From Synergistaceae bacterium (GTDB lineage Bacteria > Synergistota > Synergistia > Synergistales > Synergistaceae), in the NCBI GenBank assembly GCA_030539135.1, contig JAUNSQ010000095.1, forward strand, positions 1 through 6,318: a stretch of 6,318 nt of DNA. The letters are read 5' to 3'. The notes beneath the pieces are model-generated. The model made no database searches. It was not told the origin of the DNA and saw only the letters and a list, made by a program, of their open reading frames with translations. Within the stretch, counting starts at the first letter, position 1. Every line of letters begins with the position of its first letter. A program made the translations under genes and the position numbers. This document shows, one piece after another, positions 1 through 4,713 of the stretch.

Positions 1-368
1 ACGCGCTGCTATCTCTGCAGAGACAGCAATCCGTGAACGGCCTTGTAGCCGATGGCCGCGATATGGGTACGGTCGTATTCCCCGACGCCGAACTAAAAAT
101 ATTCCTGACGGCATCCTCCGAAGAACGCGCGTCACGGCGTTATAAAGAGCGTATCGCGAAGGGCGAACAGGCTGACTATGACGAAATACTTAAACAGGTC
201 AACGAGCGCGACCGCTATGATATGACGAGAGAAGTAGCCCCGCTTCGTCCCGCGGAAGGCTGCATAATACTCGACAGCACGTCGATGACGATTGACGAGG
301 TCGTTGACGTGATATCGTCTCTTGTTCGCGAGCTGAGGGCTGACAAAAAGATTGAGTCGACAGAATAG
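1..368 (+). CDS. cmk: Cytidylate kinase, C-terminal part (5' end outside window)
   Basis: Cytidylate kinase transfers phosphate from ATP to CMP or dCMP in the cytosol, feeding CTP and dCTP pools. The frame (codons starting at position 3) is already open at the left edge and reads ALLSLQRQQ before the GTG at 33, matching the family's segment just upstream of the GRD motif. The GTG at 33 is therefore an internal codon, not the start. Visible motifs are ADGRDMGTVVFPDA (the CMP-binding and core strand region), the lid segment FLTASSEERASRRY, the ERDRYD stretch followed by REVAPL, and ILDST near the C-terminus. About 122 codons are present out of the usual 220 or so; the P-loop lies outside the window. 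It ends in TAG and overlaps the next gene, hflX, by 17 nt. Identification is firm. Confidence 0.95.
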   Translation, partial: ALLSLQRQQSVNGLVADGRDMGTVVFPDAELKIFLTASSEERASRRYKERIAKGEQADYDEILKQVNERDRYDMTREVAPLRPAEGCIILDSTSMTIDEVVDVISSLVRELRADKKIESTE

Positions 369-1530
369 GTTAGTAGACCTAACGATAAAACCCAAAAAGG
401 CGATCGTATTCGCCTTGGATAAATATGGCGACGCCGATACTGACACTTCGCTTGACGAACTTATCTTGCTGCTTAAAAACCTATCGGTACCAGTAGCCGC
501 CCGCGTCAAGCAACGCAGAGACGCGCCGGACCCTGCGAGCTTTATCGGCTCCGGCAAAGCGCTTGAGATAACGGAGTTTGCCTCAAAGGAGAGAGCTACG
601 CTGCTTGTCGTGGATGATTTCCTTACGCCGACGCAGAAGAGCAACTTGCAGAAGATGACTTCGCTCGAAGTATGGGACAGGGCTTTTGTAGTAATGAAGA
701 TATTCGAGAAGCGAGCGCACACCGCGGAGGCAAAGCTGCAGGTCGAGCTTGCGCAGTATCGGTACGAGATCCCGAGCCTTAAAGGGCTTGGACATCAGAT
801 GTCGCGAACTGGCGGCGGGATAGGCACAAGAGGACCTGGGGAGACAGAATTTGAACGCCACCGCAGAAAACTCGACCGCCGTATCAAATACATAACCCAG
901 AAGCTGGACGAGATACGCAAACGCAGAAAAGAACGGCGCGACAGGAGAAAACGCAATGTAGTCCCTCTGGTGGCTCTCGTTGGTTATACAAACAGCGGAA
1001 AGTCAACGATGCTGAAGTCGCTGTCGAAAGACGACTCTATTTTGTCTGCGGACCGTTTGTTTTCGACGCTGGACACTCTCGTCAGGAGGATAGATTTTCG
1101 TGACGGCGGAAGTTTCCTTCTCTCCGACACGGTCGGATTTATGAGAAAACTGCCGCCGGAACTTATCGCGGCTTTCAGAGCCACCCTCGAAGAGGTGACT
1201 GAGGCTGACCTGCTTTTGCTCGTACTTGATTCCTCCGGTATCGAACCCGTAGACAATTATAATATCGTCATTGATACTCTAAAGGAGCTTGACGCTGACC
1301 AACTTCCGCGTATAACGGTGCTGAACAAGACGGACAGGGCGGGCGAGTCCATAGAATTTACGGCGATGAAGCTTAGGGCGAAAGGTGAGAAAACCGTGAA
1401 CACATGCGCGCTGACCGGCGACGGTTTCAGCGAGTTGCTTAGCGAGATAAAATATCAACTAGCGCTGAAAAATTTTAATATGCAAAATTTGGATAATTAT
1501 ACCCTGTACGAAGGCATATCTGAGTTATAA
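352..1530 (+). CDS. hflX: GTPase HflX (ribosome-associated, 50S-binding)
   Basis: HflX is a translational GTPase-like protein that binds the 50S subunit and splits stalled or hibernating 70S ribosomes. The 392-residue product has the N-terminal HflX domain (about 15-180), including IGSGKALEI at 65-73 and the glycine-rich GGGIGTRGPGETEFE at 154-168. A very basic helical linker follows (about 170-202). The G domain has G1 GYTNSGKS (211-218), the switch I region FSTLDTLVR (237-245), G3 DTVGF (259-263), G4 NKTD (325-328) and a G5-like CALTG (352-356). The TTG at 352 is chosen because a stop lies just upstream in frame (334-336), and the next start, TTG 415, would cut the conserved first strand (KKAIVFAL). 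A GAGGG lies 12 nt upstream of the TTG, a rather long spacing. It overlaps cmk by 17 nt. The C-terminus is shorter than in E. coli HflX (about 426 residues). Switch I differs from the usual TLDPT form. Confidence 0.95.
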   Translation: MSRQNRLVDLTIKPKKAIVFALDKYGDADTDTSLDELILLLKNLSVPVAARVKQRRDAPDPASFIGSGKALEITEFASKERATLLVVDDFLTPTQKSNLQKMTSLEVWDRAFVVMKIFEKRAHTAEAKLQVELAQYRYEIPSLKGLGHQMSRTGGGIGTRGPGETEFERHRRKLDRRIKYITQKLDEIRKRRKERRDRRKRNVVPLVALVGYTNSGKSTMLKSLSKDDSILSADRLFSTLDTLVRRIDFRDGGSFLLSDTVGFMRKLPPELIAAFRATLEEVTEADLLLLVLDSSGIEPVDNYNIVIDTLKELDADQLPRITVLNKTDRAGESIEFTAMKLRAKGEKTVNTCALTGDGFSELLSEIKYQLALKNFNMQNLDNYTLYEGISEL

Positions 1531-1531
1531 T
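1503..1531 (+). promoter_or_regulatory. Possible internal promoter upstream of yicC (perfect -10, weak -35)
   Basis: A perfect TATAAT lies at 1526-1531 and straddles the hflX stop codon. It is about 37 nt upstream of the yicC ATG. The hexamer 17 bp upstream (1503-1508, CCTGTA) is a poor match to TTGACA. The DNA further upstream (about 1469-1500) is markedly AT-rich compared with the rest of the window, which could act as an UP element. This is the only place in the window where gene spacing would allow a promoter outside tightly coupled coding sequence. It is a consensus match only and may be coincidental, because the TTATAA part encodes the last codon and stop of hflX. Confidence 0.35.
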
Positions 1532-1552
1532 AGACAGGTTAAACAGAAAATA

Positions 1553-1557
1553 GAGGT
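1553..1557 (+). promoter_or_regulatory. Shine-Dalgarno for yicC (decides the start)
   Basis: GAGGT sits 10 nt before the ATG at 1568 but only 1 nt before the GTG at 1559. The GTG therefore cannot be the start served by this site, and ATG 1568 is the better choice. Confidence 0.6.
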
Positions 1558-1567
1558 AGTGATTTAT

Positions 1568-2455
1568 ATGTATGTAAGCATGACAGGGTTCAGCAGAGCT
1601 CAGGCGCAGGCGTCGTGGGGGACTTTAAATCTTGAGATATCGAGCGTGAACCACAGATATCAGGAGATATCGGTCAGGCTGCCAAGAGAATTTTCAAGCT
1701 GGGAGCCGTGGTTTCACCAGCAGATGCGCAAAAAGTTCCGCAGAGGAAAAGTACAGATGCGCATGGAAGTGTTGTGGGCTCCTACGTTTAAGATGGGCAA
1801 GATAAACAGAGATATCATGTCATCATATTGCGACGAACTGCTGCAGATACAGCGCGAACTTGGGCAGGCGAAGGAGCTTGAGTTGGAAAAGATAGCGACG
1901 CTCCCTGGCGTGCTTGACATGCCTAGGTTTGAGGACAGCGGCGAAGCGGACTCGCTCGAATCTGTATTTACCCGCCTTCTTGACGACGGAGCGGCAGGAT
2001 GGCAGAAGATGCGCGAGCTTGAAGGTTCCCACCTTCGCGACGACGTTCTTGGCCATGTCGAAGAATTGGAAAAATTGGTCGCCGATATAGAAAACAAATG
2101 GCAGCCGGCAAAGGACGCGGCTTTCACCGCTATGCGCGAACGCCTGGCGGACGCGCTGGCGGGCCTTGGAGAAAAACTCGACGAAGGGCGCATGTTCCAA
2201 GAGATAGTGATTTTGTCGGACAAGTGGGACGTCTCCGAAGAGATTGCGAGACTGAAGAGCCATATAAGCAAATTCCGTTCCACCGGAGACGAAAAGGAGC
2301 CCTCGGGGCGCAAACTTGATTTTCTTGTCCAAGAGATGAACAGAGAAGTCAACACGTTGGATTCTAAAGTAGCCGACGCGGACATACGCTGGCTGGCGGT
2401 CGACGCGAAGGCGGCGCTTGAGATGGTCAGGGAACAAATACAGAACTTGGAGTAA
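1568..2455 (+). CDS. yicC: YicC/YloC family endoribonuclease
   Basis: YicC-family proteins (YicC in E. coli, YloC in B. subtilis) have been described as endoribonucleases involved in RNA turnover; the cellular substrates here are unknown. The 295-residue product shows the family's N-terminal signature SMTGFSRA (residues 4-11), then the conserved LEISSVNHRYQEISVRLPRE block. The C-terminal DUF1732 region has DVSEEIARLKSHI, GRKLDFLVQEMNREVNT and REQIQNLE at the very end, all typical of the family. Its length fits the family (about 290). The start is set at ATG 1568, giving MYVSMTGF; the upstream GTG 1559 overlaps the ribosome binding site, and ATG 1580 would remove residues usually present. It lies 37 nt after hflX and 5 nt before remA, with the GGAG that serves remA inside its last codons. 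The same yicC-remA-gmk order is found in Bacillota. Confidence 0.93.
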   Translation: MYVSMTGFSRAQAQASWGTLNLEISSVNHRYQEISVRLPREFSSWEPWFHQQMRKKFRRGKVQMRMEVLWAPTFKMGKINRDIMSSYCDELLQIQRELGQAKELELEKIATLPGVLDMPRFEDSGEADSLESVFTRLLDDGAAGWQKMRELEGSHLRDDVLGHVEELEKLVADIENKWQPAKDAAFTAMRERLADALAGLGEKLDEGRMFQEIVILSDKWDVSEEIARLKSHISKFRSTGDEKEPSGRKLDFLVQEMNREVNTLDSKVADADIRWLAVDAKAALEMVREQIQNLE

Positions 2456-2460
2456 TAGCC

Positions 2461-2724
2461 GTGAATTATAAACTCGTTCATGTCGGATTTGGAAATATGG
2501 TGGTAGCTGACAGGATAGTCGCTATTATCAGCCCGTCGTCCTCGCCGATAAAACGTCTTAAAGACGAGGCGCGAGAGGCGGGGTTGCTTGTCGACGTTAC
2601 TCAGGGCAGAAAGACGCGCGCTATCATCGTCATGGACAGCAAACACGTCGTTCTCTCCGCGATACAGCCCGAGACGATTACAGGCCGCTTCGAGAACGGC
2701 GACGATAAAGAGGAGAAAGAATGA
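2461..2724 (+). CDS. remA: RemA-like DNA-binding regulator (DUF370)
   Basis: This 87-residue protein belongs to the DUF370 family, whose B. subtilis member RemA is an oligomeric DNA-binding protein that activates biofilm matrix and osmoprotection genes. The sequence shows VGFGNMVVADRIVAIISP (8-25), SPIKRL (28-33), GRKTRA (49-54) and a strand region ending VLSAIQPETI, all closely matching B. subtilis RemA. From memory, Arg18, Pro29, Arg50 and Arg51 matter for RemA; here Arg18, Pro29 and Arg50 are kept and position 51 is Lys. The C-terminus is an acidic tail (DDKEEKE). The start is GTG at 2461, with GGAG at 2449-2452 spaced 8 nt away inside the yicC end. Its stop overlaps the gmk start in ATGA, implying translational coupling. 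The family assignment is sure; the regulatory role in this organism is inference, since matrix genes need not be the target. Confidence 0.92.
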   Translation: MNYKLVHVGFGNMVVADRIVAIISPSSSPIKRLKDEAREAGLLVDVTQGRKTRAIIVMDSKHVVLSAIQPETITGRFENGDDKEEKE

Positions 2725-3284
2725 AGAGACATCTCTTCGTCTTCTCAGGTCCGTCTGGAGTCGGAAAAGGCACAGTACTCAATAAAGCCCTGCCTTTGCT
2801 TGGCGATATAACATATTCAGTATCGTGCACTACCCGCGACCCGAGGCCGGAGGACATTGAGGGCAAGACCTATCATTTTATGACGAAGGGCGATTTCAAA
2901 AGGATGGCCGACGAGGGCAAATTCCTCGAATGGGCCGAAGTTCACGGACACTACTACGGCACGCGTAAGGATATCGTCCAAGCCGCGCTCGAAGAGGGGA
3001 AAGACGTGCTTCTTGAGATAGACGTTCAGGGAGCGCTGCAGGTCAAAAAAAAGATGCCCGAGGCAGTCACGATATTTCTCCAGCCGCCGTCCGCGGACGA
3101 ACTTGCCAAACGTTTGCGCGGCAGGGGGACGGAGTCGGAAGAAGAGCTTGCAACGCGAATCAAAAATTCAGTTACGGAGCTGGATTTCGCTGAACAATAT
3201 GACCATTTTGTTATAAACGACATAGTTGATAATGCCGTATGTGAGTTTATAAAAATAGTAAAGGGTTACAGGGAGGAATTGTAA
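2721..3284 (+). CDS. gmk: Guanylate kinase
   Basis: Guanylate kinase phosphorylates GMP (or dGMP) to GDP with ATP in the cytosol, an essential step to GTP and (p)ppGpp. The 187-residue product has the P-loop GPSGVGKGT (10-18). The GMP-binding segment is SCTTRDPRPEDIEGKTYHF (35-53) with Arg39, Arg42 and Tyr51, followed by EWAEVHGHYYGT (70-81), the LEIDVQGA strand (98-105), the lid RLRGRGTESEEELATRI (131-147) and VINDIVDNA (164-172). All catalytic features of the family are present. The protein is slightly shorter than the usual 200-210 residues, with a trimmed C-terminus. ATG 2721 overlaps the remA stop by 4 nt and has AGGAG at 2711-2715, 5 nt away. The stop codon directly abuts the rpoZ ATG. 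Confidence 0.97.
   Translation: MKRHLFVFSGPSGVGKGTVLNKALPLLGDITYSVSCTTRDPRPEDIEGKTYHFMTKGDFKRMADEGKFLEWAEVHGHYYGTRKDIVQAALEEGKDVLLEIDVQGALQVKKKMPEAVTIFLQPPSADELAKRLRGRGTESEEELATRIKNSVTELDFAEQYDHFVINDIVDNAVCEFIKIVKGYREEL
3271..3277 (+). promoter_or_regulatory. Strong Shine-Dalgarno for rpoZ (decides the start)
   Basis: GGGAGGA lies in the last codons of gmk, 7 nt before ATG 3285 and 16 nt before the alternative ATG 3294. It therefore supports the first ATG. It is the strongest ribosome binding site in the window. Confidence 0.7.
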
Positions 3285-3524
3285 ATGATTTACATGGATC
3301 TGGAGAAAATCTACAGCGAAAGAAATATCCCAAATAAGTATATACTGACGTTGGTGGTGGCTGCCCGCGCGCGTCAGCTGAGCCAGAGAAAAGGCGCTCT
3401 TATGGGATACGACGAGAAATTTATAACGCGAGCCGTCGACGATGTGACGAACGGAAGAATCAACTATAAGCTGGTAGACAGCGTAGCGGTCAAAACAGCA
3501 GATGAACCAGTGGAAATCGCATAG
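3285..3524 (+). CDS. rpoZ: DNA-directed RNA polymerase omega subunit
   Basis: Omega is the small RNA polymerase subunit that wraps the beta' C-terminus and aids core assembly. The 79-residue product shows the family's core: NKYILTLVVAARARQL (17-32, the usual N-R/K-[FY]-L-V--AA-RARQL helix) and EKFITRAVDDVTNGRI (44-59, the usual A--EI--GKI segment). The N-terminal MIYMDLEKIY replaces the common MARxTVEDLL form but keeps the helical pattern. Its length is typical. It begins immediately after the gmk stop, with a strong ribosome binding site inside gmk, and its last 23 nt overlap coaBC. Placement between gmk and coaBC is the normal gmk-rpoZ context across many bacteria, which strengthens the call for such a short gene. 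Confidence 0.92.
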   Translation: MIYMDLEKIYSERNIPNKYILTLVVAARARQLSQRKGALMGYDEKFITRAVDDVTNGRINYKLVDSVAVKTADEPVEIA

Positions 3525-4713
3525 AAAAATCCTTTTCTGTGTCAGCGGAGGCATCGCGGCGTACAAGGCGCCGGATATCCTCCACGGATGGATAAAGGCC
3601 GGCTGCGAGGTCGAGACGATACTTACAAGGTCCGCGGAGGAATTTGTAAGTCCGCTCGCGCTTTCAACTTTAAGCAAGCGCCGTGTTTGGCGTGAATGTG
3701 ATTTCCTTTCTGCCGAGCATGGGTGGAAGATACCGCACATCTCGCTGACTGACTGGGCCGACGTTTTTGTCGTCGCACCGTGTACGGCGAACTTGCTTCG
3801 TATATGCGCGGAGGGCGACAGTTCAACGCTGGCCGGCGCCGCCATGCTAGCGAATAAAAAGCCGCTTGTTCTCTTCCCAGCGATGAATTCTAATATGATT
3901 TCAAACGTCGCTACACAGGAACATATAGAGGCCATAAGGTCCAGAGCCCATATCGTCGTCGATCCTGACAGCGGACTGCTCGCCTGCGGGTATGAGGGCA
4001 AAGGGCGGCTTCCGGGCAACACCGTTATATATGAGTATGTTTGGAAGGCATTATCTCCGAAAAATGATTTGGCAGGTAAAAGGGTTCTCGTTACTGCGGG
4101 CCCAACACACGAATATATAGACCCTGTGAGATTTATCAGCAATCCCAGCAGCGGCAAGATGGGCTATGCTATCGCGCGCGCCGCGTGGTACAGGGGCGCG
4201 GCCGTCACGCTTGTCTCCGGCCCATGTTCGCTGACCCCGCCTGTCGGCGTCAATGTGATAGACGTATGCTCCGCGGAGCAGATGCGCGACGCCTGCATTG
4301 AGAACGCGGCAGACTCGGACGTTATTATCAAGGCGGCTGCCGTAGGCGATTTCTGCGTTGAGAAGGCCGCCTCTCAGAAGATCAAGCGTACTGTCGGCGA
4401 ACCTCTCGTTCTGACTTTAGAACAGAACTCGGATATAGCGGCGGAACTCGGCAAGATAAAAAGAAAAGGGCAGATCCTCGTCGGTTTCGCGGCGGAGACG
4501 GAGAACTGCATCGAAAACGCCAAAAAGAAGATAATATCTAAAAACCTAGACATGATAGCCGTTAACGACGTACTTGCGGAGGGCGCGGGTTTCGCGTCGG
4601 ACGACAACACCGTTTCGATAATATCCAAAGACGGCTCTATCACCTCGGTTTGCGGCTCAAAAGATGAAGTTGCTGATGGGCTTCTTGACGCTGTAGTTCA
4701 AGAAAGAGCTTAA
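3502..4713 (+). CDS. coaBC: Bifunctional phosphopantothenoylcysteine decarboxylase / phosphopantothenate-cysteine ligase
   Basis: CoaBC carries out two consecutive steps of coenzyme A synthesis: CTP-dependent joining of 4'-phosphopantothenate and cysteine (CoaB), then FMN-dependent decarboxylation to 4'-phosphopantetheine (CoaC). The CoaC domain (about 7-185) has SGGIAAYKA (15-23), the active-site histidine in HISL (His79), PAMNSNM (126-132) and the substrate flap ACGYEGKGR with Cys162. The CoaB domain (about 190-400) has VTAGPTHEYIDPVRFISNPSSGKMG (197-221, with Asn214), AAAVGDF (278-284, Asp283), KIKR (293-296), VGFAAET (327-333) and AVNDV (353-357). At 403 residues the length is normal. The only odd feature is Gly in place of the usual Ala in the AAVAD motif. 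ATG 3502 lies inside rpoZ (23-nt overlap) with no clear Shine-Dalgarno, and no other start precedes the conserved KILF strand, so translation probably depends on coupling to rpoZ. The stop shares one base with the priA start. Confidence 0.96.
   Translation: MNQWKSHRKILFCVSGGIAAYKAPDILHGWIKAGCEVETILTRSAEEFVSPLALSTLSKRRVWRECDFLSAEHGWKIPHISLTDWADVFVVAPCTANLLRICAEGDSSTLAGAAMLANKKPLVLFPAMNSNMISNVATQEHIEAIRSRAHIVVDPDSGLLACGYEGKGRLPGNTVIYEYVWKALSPKNDLAGKRVLVTAGPTHEYIDPVRFISNPSSGKMGYAIARAAWYRGAAVTLVSGPCSLTPPVGVNVIDVCSAEQMRDACIENAADSDVIIKAAAVGDFCVEKAASQKIKRTVGEPLVLTLEQNSDIAAELGKIKRKGQILVGFAAETENCIENAKKKIISKNLDMIAVNDVLAEGAGFASDDNTVSIISKDGSITSVCGSKDEVADGLLDAVVQERA

Noticed and set aside
33..35. GTG at 33 as the start of a short gene
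   Set aside because: The same frame is open to the left edge and the residues before it fit cytidylate kinase, so this is an internal Val codon of a gene cut by the window.
1559..1561. GTG at 1559 as the yicC start
   Set aside because: It lies 1 nt from the Shine-Dalgarno GAGGT and adds residues not typical of the family; ATG 1568 fits both spacing and the MxxSMTGF form.
1630..1820. Several GATATC palindromes clustered in yicC
   Set aside because: They fall on Glu-Ile, Asp-Ile and Arg-Tyr-Gln type codon junctions in a conserved protein and show no regular spacing, so a functional site array is not supported.
1714..2646. Long open frame of 310 codons on the - strand across yicC
   Set aside because: It is antisense to a clearly conserved gene, its translation is serine/arginine-rich and low in complexity, and it has no recognisable domain. 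It is a codon-composition shadow.
2748..2774. Gmk P-loop GVGKGT instead of GAGKSS
   Set aside because: This variant is common in guanylate kinases of Bacillota and related phyla and does not indicate altered function.
3168..4157. Long open frame of 329 codons on the - strand across gmk, rpoZ and coaBC
   Set aside because: It spans three well-identified genes on the other strand and resembles no family I know; a shadow frame.
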